Source of the DNA: Drosophila miranda
Taxonomy: Eukaryota; Arthropoda; Insecta; Diptera; Drosophilidae
Assembly: GCF_003369915.1 (NCBI RefSeq)
Contig: NC_046674.1
Coordinates: 1,116,001-1,180,000, forward strand
DNA: 64,000 nucleotides
Direction of reading: 5' to 3'
This document shows, piece by piece, positions 36,201 to 45,529 of the stretch. The first letter of the stretch is position 1, and every line of letters starts with the position of its first letter. The notes under the pieces are model-generated. The model did not search any database, was not told the origin of the DNA, and saw only the letters and a program-made list of their open reading frames with translations. A program made the position numbers and the translations under genes.

Positions 36201-39200
36201 GCCGGCGCCTGTCGCCCTGCCGGAACAGGAAAATGTGAAGGCCGAAGGAGAAGCTCCAAGCGGGGAGATCAACCAAATCGAACCCGAACCCGAACCCGAG
36301 CCCGAGCCGGAGCCAGAGCTTGAGGCAGAGCCGCCCACTCCCCCGCCAAAGAAGCCGCGCAAGATCAAAAAGAAGGTGATCATCAAGCGGCAGAAGCGAC
36401 GCCTCTCCATCAGCGACACATTCTTCATCCAGCCGGAGCCGGAGGAGCCGAAGGAGCCCGAGATCGAGACCATCGAGAAGGCCATCGCCTATGTGACCGA
36501 CGACGAGGACGACAAGCAGCAGCCGGAGCAGGAGCAGGAGCCAGTGCCGGCCAAGCCCCTGAAGTCCTGCCTGCACGTGCGCGAATACAAGATCGGGGAT
36601 CTGGTGCTCTACGCGGAGCGCTTTCGCAAGACGCAAGTGCGCTGGAAGCGCGGACGAGTGCTCGACAGGATTACGGGCATCTCGTACAAGCTGGAGATCG
36701 AGGGCAAGGAGGTGGCCGCCCACGTCAGCTACATCAAGAAGTACACGGGCCGCAAGGTGCGGTTCGGCAACAAGGAGTACCTGGAGATTGACTACGAGCA
36801 GGTGGCCGAGGAGGAGCGACGGGCGGCCAGCTACAGCATATGGAATATGGTGTAGAGTGAGTGTCCTACTGTGAGTGTCCCTGTGTCCTTGTGTCCCAGT
36901 GTCCGCCCCCCATCGATGCGTCGCCCCCCCATCGTCTCGTCTTGCCTTTGAGTAGAATTAAAAAATTGTTTTCATTCAAGGAAGGATTTTTTAAGGATCT
37001 CAACTCGACATTCAATTATGTTATAGTCTTTCGTCTCTAGCTAGTCGTATGTGTAATCTTCCTGTAAATAGATTAGCGTTAGTTATCCTAAAGATAGTCG
37101 CAGCCATGAGTAGTAGAAGGCCAAAATTTGAGTGTACATTATTCCAGAATCAGTTGATGGAGTCACCAACTGGAGTTCTAGTCGATTTCGATGTTTCCTT
37201 TCGTTCAACGCTTTGGAGAGTCTACATTTTAAGTACTTATGTGTAATTATAAACAAACAAACCAATTTAATGTTAAATAAAAGCCGAAAAATATTTCAGA
37301 AATGCGCGTTGCAAACTATTTACATCATCCCCTAGCTATTTCCATCATCATCATCATCATCCATAATAATACAACAACACAACTATTTCCAAATCCAATT
37401 ACTCATAAAAATTTTATGAATCTGTTTATTTGAAATGGTTCCCATTTTGGCGATTGATGCTTCCCCTGGCCCTCGCAAATGTCCATCCCCCACTGTTGCT
37501 GCTCCACTGTTGCTGTTTTTCCGACTATTTATAGATCTCGATTGGAGGAAATATCGCGATGAATGAAAAAAGAAAACAGAACCCCGAAGGCGCTACCAAA
37601 TATTTTCTTTTCCCCGGTCCACCAAATGGCGGCCAGGGGGGGTCAATAAATTCCATAAACATATGTATGTATCTCAGTTCGCAAAAGAAATAAACACTGA
37701 CACATACTAGGGGCCTTGCCCACCCACTCTATGGGCGTCCACTTAGAATGTATCCCCCGAATATCCCTCGGAAAGATCTCAAAGATGCGTGCCATTAATA
37801 AAACTTTGGCGGGATTTTACTGTGCATTGGCCGCATCCCCATTTGCATCCCCATCCCCAAAAAGGGAAATCAGATGGGAAAACGCTAAGCATTCTGCCTC
37901 AAGATCTCGGACATTTCTCATAATTGAGTGTCAAGGCGTTTGGCGCTTTCGGAATTTCTCGCTTTTCGATTTGCGACAGAGAAATCTCTCATAATTATTG
38001 CCTGGCTTTTGTACAAGAGATTTTAATTTACGTTGACAAAAACAACAAAGAAATTCACAAAACATGCAGATGCCAGCCAGCCATAAACACACATAAATAG
38101 TACATATATGTACATTCATATGCATATGTAGATATGTAAGCGTAGGGAGGAGGGTGAGGGTATGCCTCATAGTATATAATAGATATAGACCTGCAAATAT
38201 GCTACATTCCTGAGGCCTTTCGCAGTGTGCGCCCCAGCACGATTTTTCATTCAATTTTTCGATTCGGGCTGGCAACCCAAGTACGAGTAGTACTTATGTA
38301 CGTCTGTACATACATATATACGATACAAACATACTACTCGGACTCGTATTTTGAGCGATAGATAGCTGGGATGGGTTGGGAGGAAAGCATTCTCATGAAA
38401 GCCTCAAAAACATCCGAGACATCAAAGATTTCAAGTGCAGAGAAAAGTACTTTTGCTCGGAAAGATACATATAAAAACATAAAATCATATGGATATATGT
38501 ACATACATATGTATATCCACATGTTTATTTTATTCGGGGAGGCAGTATTGTTTTCCATAAATCAGAGCAGAAATCTAGCGAGCCATTTGCGCTACTAGGA
38601 GACCAGGACCAGGACCAGTGTCGGAATCGGAATGGGAATCGGAATCCGACTAGTATTTTACTACTTATGTATATGTCGGCACATTAAGTTTTATGTGGAT
38701 TGTGCGAGCAGAACACAGCACTCGGAGATGTCGGAGATCTCGCATAAGAAATGCCAATCGTTAATTCAACAGACAACGCCAGCAGCCACTACACCACGGT
38801 ATGTATCTATCTATCTCTGGCCAGGGGCAGTGGACGTGCTTTAGTATCAAACGCCGCCGTCGAGAAAAACTGTGCCAAGTTCCTTGCGCTAGTTTTATAC
38901 AATGCGAAATCCAACATCGACATCGGCTGTCCGCGATTTGTTCAAAGTGCAAATCTGGCAGCAAGGCCGGACGGACGAACGGACGGACGGACGGATCGAC
39001 CGGGCCAATTACTAACAACGCAAAAAGCAAATTGAAACATATTATTGGAGCCTTCGCATGGCGGGCGTGCTGCACAATTAATTGTATCAGAGAGACAGCC
39101 CCCAGTCCCAGCCCCATCCCGTGCCCCAGCCCCGACCCTGTTGTGGGGGCGATCTGTGAACTCTAGCGAGGTCAACCCCTCATTCACTATCTATCTTTCT

Positions 39201-42200
39201 GGCGAACCTCAATATATTCTCCCAAGTTTACAAGATCAGGTCGCACACCTATAAATCTTTAGGGCAGAACAAACAACCTTCAAGATTCTGCTTGGCACAC
39301 GATTTGTTCAAAGAAAACAAAAAACAAAAGAGAAAATCCGCTTTCAAGTGTCGACGATAAAGGTACCCTCTGCAGGCGGAACTAAGAAGACTTTTACGGA
39401 GTATAGATACGGTTCTTACCAAGGCAGATATTTGTCCGATGTTAATGTTGTAATTAAATTTAATAGTATGCCTTATAGACCGATAGAAACGGAAGGACAT
39501 GGCTGATCTATGTAGAATATAAGTATATAAATACACGTAAATGGTACGTGTATTCGGTGTACCCCCTATAGGATATTTACCCAAACAGAAGCAGAGAAAC
39601 AATTGACTGAAAACCATCAAATTGTTGGTGTTGGCATGCGCCAGTGCCAGCGCCAGCGCTAGCGTTAGAGCAGTGCTACCAAGGGTTCGCAAGCGGCACA
39701 GATGGCGTCACACTGCGACGGTGCGTCGCCATCTTGAAAGTGTCAACTGAACCGAACCGATAGGAACGGATCGGATCCGATCTGTGGATCTCTGGTTGGC
39801 GTCCCTCTCTGGCGTGCGAGAGGGAAATCGATTGACACTTTGAAGGCGCGTCAACGATAATCGCACCTGAATTCAAATCCCCAGTCGGTGGGGCAGCAGT
39901 AGCCCAAGGCCTGACATTGCACCTTGCCATTTCGAGAGAGAGAGAGAGCGAGAGCGAGAGCGAGAGAGATATTTCTATGTGTCGCAGGGTGTGTGTTCTG
40001 TGCTGTGCTTTCAATCAGATCATCTCCAGACTCACGTTTCGTTTTCCTTTTTGATCAGGACCGTGTCAAAACGTGGCTGTATGTAGGACCAGCATCCCTG
40101 GTTCTTGTGCTCCTCCTGAACCCAAATCAGCTCCGCTGACTTGTACAGTTCAATCTCCTTCATGATCAGATCGTACGGGAAGGGGCAGATCTAAGTAAAA
40201 GGGAGACGGAGACACCACTGTATCCGAGGAAATGCACTAGAGATGATCTGGATCTAGGGTACCTGTTCGATTCGAACGAGAGCCACCGTTTCGTCTTGCT
40301 CGTGGTCCTCGCGCTCCTTGAAAAGGTCGTAGTAGACCTTGCCAGTGCAGAAGACCAGCTTGGTGACACAGTCGGCCTTATTGGCCGTCTTGCTGTCGGG
40401 GATGACGCGCTTGAACTCGCTGCACTCGTTGAAGTCGCGGAACGGACTGCGGGCCAGCGGATGGCGGAGCAAGGACTTCGGCGAGAAGTTGATGAGGGGC
40501 TTGCGGAAGCCCATGGCCACCTGGCGGCGCAGGGCGTGGAAGATGTTGGCCGGCGTAGAGATATTCGTCACTATCCAGTTGATATCCATCAGCTGGCGGG
40601 CCACAAAGTCACAGTCGCAGGTGTCCGGAAAGACGTCGGGATCGTCGTCGCTCATCTGCAGGAAGCGCTCGATGCGACCAGAGGAGTGCTCTGGGCCCAT
40701 GCCCTCCAGGCTGTGCGGCAGCAGCATCACCAGTCCGGACTGCCGCACCCACTTGGTCTCCCCGCTGGCGATGAACGTGTCAATGATGCACTGGGCGGTG
40801 TTGCAGAAGTCCCCGAACTGCCCCTCCCAGATCACCACCGAGTTGGGGTTGGCCATGGAGTAGCCATGCTCGAAGCCCAGGACCGCGCACTCCGATAGGG
40901 AGCTGTTGGACACCGAGTAGTCCGCCTGGTCGGGGTACAAGTGCTCTATGGAGTTGTAGCGCACCTTGTCGCGGGTCTGGTGGTGCAATACATGGTGTCG
41001 ATGCGAGAACGTGCCTCGCTCCACATCTTGCCCAGAGAGACGCACGTGTATACCGTCCTTTACCAGCGTGCCAAAGGCAAACGCCTCCCCCAGCGACCAG
41101 TCGGCCAGCTTGGACTCGACCAGCTTTCTCCTCAGCGCCAGAATACGCAGGATACCCCTGGAAGAGATCGCGATGAGTGGCTCCAGAAGGATGGAACAGC
41201 AGGTGTGGCAGGGTGACTTACTTGTGGACCTCGAACTTGTGCTCCTTGGGTGGCGGACTCGAGTAGACCTCGCCAATGTTCTTGAGGGTGTCCAGGCTGA
41301 CGCCCGTGGGGCACATTTTCAGTCTGTCGCGGCCCTGGAAGAAGGCCGTCCAGGGAGAGTCGATCCAGGAGGAGTACTGCAATGGCAAAGAGCTGTTAGG
41401 CGGAATATTCCGACCGGAGGAGGAGGAGGCCAATCAAACCTTCATGGTCGACAGCTTCGTGGACTCCTGCCACGCATCCTCGCAGATCTTGTCGTACTTC
41501 TCTATCATGGCCTTGTAGTCGGCCGCCGTTACCACACCCTCCTTGATCAGCTTCTCCGAATACAGGGTCATGCAGGTCTTCAGCTTCCTGATGCGCTGGT
41601 ACATCAGCGGCTGGGTGAACATGGGCTCGTCGGCCTCATTATGGCCGTTGCGACGGTAGCCGACAATATCAATGACCACGTCCTTGTGGAATTTGGCCCG
41701 ATAGTCAGTGCTGACGCGGGCACAATGGATGCACGCCTCGGGATCATCGGAGTTGACGTGGAAGATGGGGGCGTTCACCACACGGGCCACGTCCGTGCAG
41801 TAGCGGGAGGAGCGCGAGAAGCGCGGATCCGTGGTGAAGCCCACCTGGTTGTTGCTCACGACGTGTATGGTGCCGTGGGTGGTGTAGTTGGGCAGGTCCG
41901 ACAAGTGCAAGGACTCGTAGACTACGCCCTGCCCGCAGAAGGAGGCGTCGCCGTGAATGATTATGGGCAGCACCTTGCAGCCCGTGGTATCCCCGCGCTG
42001 GTACATCTCGGCCCGGGCCTTGCCAAGCACCACCGGATTCACGTACTCCAAGTGCGAGGGATTGGCCACCACCGTGATGCGCACGTTCTTGTTGGTCACA
42101 CGGTTCAAGCGCTCCATGTACAGGCCCAGATGGTACTTGACGTCGCCCGAGCCCGAGTCGGTTGCCTTTAGGCCATGGAACTGTCCCAGGATATCGGATA

Positions 42201-43548
42201 TGGGCTTGCGGCAAATGTTGGCCAGCACATTCAGTCGCCCCCGATGCGCCATTCCTGCGAAAGAACGCCACCAGAGCGCGTCAGGAGCAGAGTTCAGGGG
42301 AACAGAGCTAAGTGAAAGACTAACCTATCATTACTGACTCGACGCCGAGAGTGGTGGAGCGATCGATTATCTCCTTGAGGATGGGTATCATGATGTCGCA
42401 CCCCTCGAGACCGAAACGCTTCTCCGAAGTGAACTTCTTGGCCAGAAAGTTCTCAAAGCCGGTTGACCGCGTCAGGCGCTCCAGTATGAGTCTCTTCTCG
42501 TCGGGCCTGAACTCGATGGCGCCAGGCTTCTCGAAGCGCTCTCGTATCCAGTTGGTCTTGTTCAGCGACGTGATCTGCATGTACTCCACACCAATGTGGC
42601 CGCAGTAAATGCGCTCCAAGCGGTCCAGAATCTCTCTATGGGGGAAGGGAAGGAGGCCAGTTGAAATGAGAGTGGAGTGGCTGGAGCTGCTGAAGGGGAA
42701 GCCTACTTGAGTGGCAGGAACTGCTCGTTGCCGCCAATCAGCGTGGACGATGGCAACTTGAAAGCGGCGTTGAGATCGTCTGCAAAGATGGACGGCGGCA
42801 AGGTTAGGGGCTGCAAGAGGATCTGCGTCGCCTTACTTACTGAACACATAGGAATAGTGCTGGCGGAGCACGGCTGCGGTGGCATTCCGCTTGGTGCCGT
42901 CCACAGAGGTGGTGCCGAGGGGCTGGACAATGCCCAGCGGATCGAGATCGGCGGCCAAGTGACCGCGCGTTTGATAGGCCCTTATGATGGCCTGCACCGT
43001 CATATGGTCATCGATGTTCTTCCAGTCCATGGCTGGGGCAGCCGCCGCGGCAGACGTGGTCGGATTCGTTGTGGATATATCCCGGGTCGAGAGCGCCGAT
43101 CGCGATTTGACTCTCGCCGGCGACGGCTCCATCGGAGGACGCCTATGCTTCCGCTTGCTCGTTTCGGAGGGTTTCGTTGACACGATGCGCGGCTTGCCGC
43201 TAAAGAAGGCATCCCACGACTGAAAAGGAACAGTCCATTCAGTGGGACCATCGCCCATCCGTCTGTTCAGAGCCCACTTACCGGGTCCACGGACTTGGGA
43301 TTGGCCTTCCATTTGCTGTACAGCTCCTCAATGTAGATGGCATTAGTTCCGTTGAGCAAGCTGTCGGAATCCTTGCTCTTGGCGGGGGCCTTCGGGGCAT
43401 TGCAACTGCTGTCGGTTTTCAGCTGTCGATGGCTCAGCTTCAGCTGACCGACGGGGCAGCTAGGTCTCAGCCATTTCCAGTCCAGAGGGACATGGACCCT
43501 GAATGGAAATCTCAACAGCATCGTATTCCTGAGCCTCCAGTGATTCAT
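30290..43548 (-). CDS. 2-oxoglutarate dehydrogenase E1-like protein (Ogdh paralogue), nine exons, far last exon
   Basis: Thiamine-diphosphate E1 of the mitochondrial 2-oxoglutarate dehydrogenase complex, or a paralogue. Exons (minus): 43282-43548, 42841-43219, 42707-42779, 42325-42635, 41440-42254, 41222-41376, 40263-41157, 40036-40190, 30290-30650. Phases agree throughout, giving 1136 aa. Exon 1 carries a basic presequence and the E2/E3-binding motif [19 protein letters not shown]. Catalytic blocks: [89 protein letters not shown] and [19 protein letters not shown]. The last exon begins [18 protein letters not shown], the usual OGDH C-terminus, then adds an unusual Lys/Ala/Pro/Gly-rich tail of about 75 residues. 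A Ser/Arg/Pro-rich insert follows the first domain. The divergence suggests the testis-biased paralogue (CG33791-like) rather than the main Ogdh gene; inference. Confidence 0.88.
30651..31635. other. Left part of the 9.4 kb E1-like intron and 5' region of the 1739-codon gene
   Basis: TCTC-rich patches near 30720-30750. The likely 5' UTR of the large plus-strand gene begins within the last few hundred bases. Short ORFs on both strands lack coding character. Confidence 0.4.
31636..36855 (+). CDS. Very large intronless low-complexity protein with an integrase-C-terminal-like domain
   Basis: 1739 codons with no intron, lying wholly inside the last intron of the E1-like gene on the opposite strand. 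Almost the whole protein is disordered and compositionally biased: Asn/Gly/Asp repeats ([14 protein letters not shown]), poly-Ala, (DDDDD), (QQQQ), ([17 protein letters not shown]), Lys/Glu runs and [11 protein letters not shown] short helical patch reads [20 protein letters not shown] (about residues 800-830). Near the C-terminus are Lys-rich [18 protein letters not shown] and a compact domain, [46 protein letters not shown], ending SYSIWNMV. The G-D-V-Y---W--G-V----G---Y-----G---HV--I--Y pattern resembles the SH3-like C-terminal domain of Ty3/gypsy integrases, so a domesticated chromatin- or nucleic-acid-binding module is possible. I do not recognise the gene. Confidence 0.75.
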   Translation: MSSISSLGAEKPPSAMPPIEAAAAATNNSPRLVDGIINQKPESSMLPMGPPPEVPSAGLQFPLCRWVTRSRFPPNQSEQRRQCQKNTPPKGIYKQYVHPADAQKFPMQRNVYQVKRRRFPLRLSRGTAPPSLPVSEEFKRFPIGSQVPAASITLTFPELGQIPKRNVSSAIRQAAMTTTTTMTRRGQVRVPPAAKAPQEFPIIKKRFVSFPNHHRTMVNGDGDGNGNGNGNGGGHGDPSGGIKMLSWPTDVVPTPPPTTTMTQMSRDTIPKIDTDPQWTGGEGGAAAAAAAAAVSVNATNDDDDDVHKVFDNELEPHGRRPGETAAALNLNVPDAEGVGEQKEIEHQQAENFNDAFGQRHDHDHNDSENDGDDDGDGDGDYAMDVDVPKNKHEICEQSKLEKVFGEAEAEMEHGRAEDHNELNMTKEGSNNLAHQEQQPPQQRQRQQSICLAGEQTIDGNGHGATAASTSASSHSNHQRQQQQQRLRRQLPVDLSDARETSPKQVDDPNQIRIPTHICLIDGGGSHVQSEHGSLGSPSAGPETVTRPNIELLKSSVRAFLAEGAVATRTAAPPQLDFELIDLLTDAIEFLCEPTTTGNLWSAAEPQAEAEAETETETEAEPEAGVGVEQSADMTVSKVSEDRDSETIVVADVYLDQVDQPTEVDDNNNNNNNNNSSSNNSSGSPVNASSEMKYELKTASTATLPSRRLPTTVTPLSSTPIPGVPTLAAPPTSRFHQPTSRIRNVDAVPAPITPLLLGEQLKRSSASRDDISIDPESVLPERTRLRRQRRMRSQDSVEEKPEDVIERLNKLKARISGALSEVKGVLKQYSTESEAEAAGEKWLGPPPSPKPAAESESGAAGAGAAAGTPPVTFRFVSKVRRRSYFDEAEEEKEKEQEQEQEKEATKEDVRENHVPKPARDLKDQKDEPKTAESQENSTEIKPKINESTEPKEPATKPQEAEGLKASAASSEPPPVNGEPSKAKVPEKSKAQAKMDFLAKVQSELRAKSAKEPKESPRASATPEETPTPAEPAQKPTEETTPTATALPNESATQPAAKLDAPATVKTVKTVKKKVVVKAKVNPRRASIAAVEPSKIKIEPAVEQIDALIAQRRPSDSEAIVKRKKKQKLMSSIAAAAAAPLTSGNQKEAETATATGTTDSIAEETAVKPEPLAKAKSEQLATAEVNAVAAKSETKSAAKSRQGDEAATRPATSATATEAESASESEATKAQPKRLQIDEAAAPAIANQAPASGRGRRASLKLAELVGETVLVVPASSASAATSTVTVTSTATSPPTTSPDPAETVPAIISSLSESKEPINQSAVVPEIAIPFETQVEATPQQVAVAADIEGAASAASAASAASVVDQSAPQIAATLSEVPHEESSLQQQQQPEPQLQPQKSQSGEATKDNAQAHTGNSLATMPELKVLAGPVQPVKIETVEQPHDGDKDKSDHLSVIKKKSAPHLKKLVRKNSIDKAREKDKEEPQDTSKLSNILRDKNKISELSSRINKLTPPKKQVKQGQLEPAPVALPEQENVKAEGEAPSGEINQIEPEPEPEPEPEPELEAEPPTPPPKKPRKIKKKVIIKRQKRRLSISDTFFIQPEPEEPKEPEIETIEKAIAYVTDDEDDKQQPEQEQEPVPAKPLKSCLHVREYKIGDLVLYAERFRKTQVRWKRGRVLDRITGISYKLEIEGKEVAAHVSYIKKYTGRKVRFGNKEYLEIDYEQVAEEERRAASYSIWNMV
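36856..40035. other. Right part of the E1-like intron; no gene supported
   Basis: Begins with the 3' UTR of the large gene (AATAAA near 37275). The remainder is AT-rich, with TACATATGTA-type palindromes near 38100-38130, 38280-38330 and 38490-38520, an ATC run near 37345-37365, GGAATC repeats near 38620-38645, a GGAC run near 38965-38995 and a (GA)n run at 39935-39970. Nothing coding was found on either strand. Confidence 0.45.
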
Positions 43549-43775
43549 GGTCTTGGGCGAAAATTATCCGAGCTCCAAAATTTTCAAAGAATTTTTGAAT
43601 TTTGAAACACAATCTAGTTTATTTGCTGGAGTACTAAACTAACTGTTCATATTTGATGACAAGAGCTAGGACTGAGGTTCCTGAGTTCGAATTCCCTCGG
43701 CTCGCAGGCTACTCTTCTGGATTGGTTCTAGCATCGGCACCGAAAGAGTCATTGACAGCTGCCTCCCTCGCTTTC

Positions 43776-45396
43776 TCAGAACTTATTCGGATTAAAAGTA
43801 CTACGGTCAGGGCTCGGCCTGGTCGACAAAGGACGCAGGATCGGTTCATTGGTCTTTTCTCGTCTCGGACTGTCCTCCGGCGACTTGTCTTCAGGGTCTC
43901 GTCTCTTTTCGGATAAACCAGAGTCCGGTCCCATTTCCGATTCGGACCTATTTTTGTGGCCAAGGTTTGATCTTTTTGCCAATTGTCGGTACTTAACGCT
44001 GGGCCCAGGCTTGTCTGCGCGTTTCTGGCCACGTGACTTCTTCTCTGAGGATTCCGATCCCGGCTTATCTGCCGCTTTATACACGGCTTTCTGTATTCTC
44101 ATTGAAGCCTCTACATTCCTGGGATTGGGGGGAGCCTTTCTGTTCAATCGAGTGCCGTATTTTTTTGCCTTTTGTTTCCCGCCGGGCAGGGGACTTTTCT
44201 CCTTGGCACAGTCTTGGGTTGTTTGTTGCAATGACCTGCGGTCTGTTATGGGCCTGAAATAGTCCACTGAGCCACTGGAGCCCACTTTGTACAGATAAAT
44301 CGGTTTATTTTCGGAAGACTCTGAAAGAGTCTTTTCCGTTTCGGCCTCCTTTTTGTCGTCGGAAACTTGCATCTTAAATATGTTAAGCCTTCTCTTCGTG
44401 TTTTTCGGTGCATCTTCCAGTTTCTGTGTCTTTAACAATTTCGGATTCTTATTGGGCAGCGTCTTGGGCAGCCTCTGCGACCTTTGCATTATTTTCCTGG
44501 CCCTGTCGGCCTTTGCCTTGACATTTTTCGATATTTTGCCCAGAAGCTCTCTCGTGGGGGACTTTGGTGTTGTGGTATCATTGTCCTTATTGGAGCTGGA
44601 CTCCAAGAAAGGACTCAGAACGGTTGTGCCTATTAAAATATCACTCTGAGGGTCGATTGCATCAATTAAAGACGTGGGTGTGTCCGTGGTCGTGGGCCCA
44701 TCTCCATCCAACTTCGCCTGAGGCCTTGGTAGTTCAATGGAGCGCGGGGCCTTGGTCTTTTCCAGCTTAAGGAAGAGATCTACATAGTCCATTGGCATAG
44801 ATGAGCCGACTGAATCCTCTTCAGTCATGAGTGAACCTACAGGATTGTCTGGATTAGAACCAATTGGTTCAGTTGATGAAGGATATTGTGTAATGGGAAT
44901 CGGGGAAACACTGCCAAGTGTTTTATAAGAATAAGGATGATACGCACTTTCTCGACCAGTTTTTTCCTTTCTCAGATCCTTGATTGCCCCCGGGCTTGGA
45001 GTAGTGTCAGGTTCCAGTGGGACCGGGTCCTCAGAGTTCACCTGGGCCGGGTCTTCAGTGTTGCCCTGGACCTGATCCTCAGAGTTGCCCTTGACCATTT
45101 CACGAAAGTATTTCTGCCACGACTGATGGGGGGGAACTAGGGTTAGGTGAGAGAGAGGTTTGTATCTTTTCGGCAACACTTACCACATGAATGGAGGATT
45201 CGTCCTCCAGCCATTTTGAGAACAAATGCTCCACGTATTTGGCATTGGTGGCACCGATATCAGCCGTCACACTTGCATCTCTTTGGTCGGTCTTCGATGA
45301 ACCATCCTCGTCGCCTCTCCGCCCGCTGCCACCCCTCGTGCTGAACCGCTGAAATCTTTGGAAGTTGGCCAAGAACCGAAAGCTGCTGAGCGCCAT
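43776..45396 (-). CDS. Truncated 2-oxoglutarate dehydrogenase E1 N-terminal paralogue with a novel basic tail
   Basis: Two exons, 45184-45396 and 43776-45122, joined across a 61 bp intron (GTAAGTG donor, CCCATCAG acceptor, phase 0), give 519 aa. Exon 1 has a basic, Arg/Phe/Ser-rich mitochondrial-type leader (MALSSFRFLANFQRFQRF) and then NAKYVEHLFSKWLEDESSIH. Across the splice it continues SWQKYFREMVKG. This is the same motif, at the same exon boundary and phase, as [16 protein letters not shown]...|SWDAFF in the neighbouring E1-like gene and in the 2-oxogl_dehyd_N domain of E1 enzymes. The next roughly 430 residues match nothing I know: repeats of NSEDQVQGN/NTEDPAQVN type, then Lys/Arg/Ser/Pro-rich disorder (ADRARKIMQRSQRLPKTLPN, KKSRGQKRADKPGPSVKY). 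All thiamine-binding and catalytic blocks are absent. It sits 227 bp upstream of the full paralogue, same strand, so a tandem partial duplication is likely. Confidence 0.75.
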
Positions 45397-45529
45397 TTTT
45401 AAATTTCAAATCAAACTGTAAATTTCGATATACAAGACCTAAAGAAGAATTTAGATTGATTATAAAATCAGTGAATAAAAATATTTGACTTTATGTAGTG
45501 CTAACCAAACGGAACTGACGATTTCCTTG

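Noticed and set aside
38100-38530. TACATATGTA palindromes as possible transposon ends
   Set aside because: Common AT-rich Drosophila simple sequence with no paired terminal repeats or coding content between them.
40966-42171. 401-codon plus-strand ORF opposite the E1-like exons
   Set aside because: Antisense shadow. The minus strand encodes well-conserved E1 catalytic motifs over the same bases.
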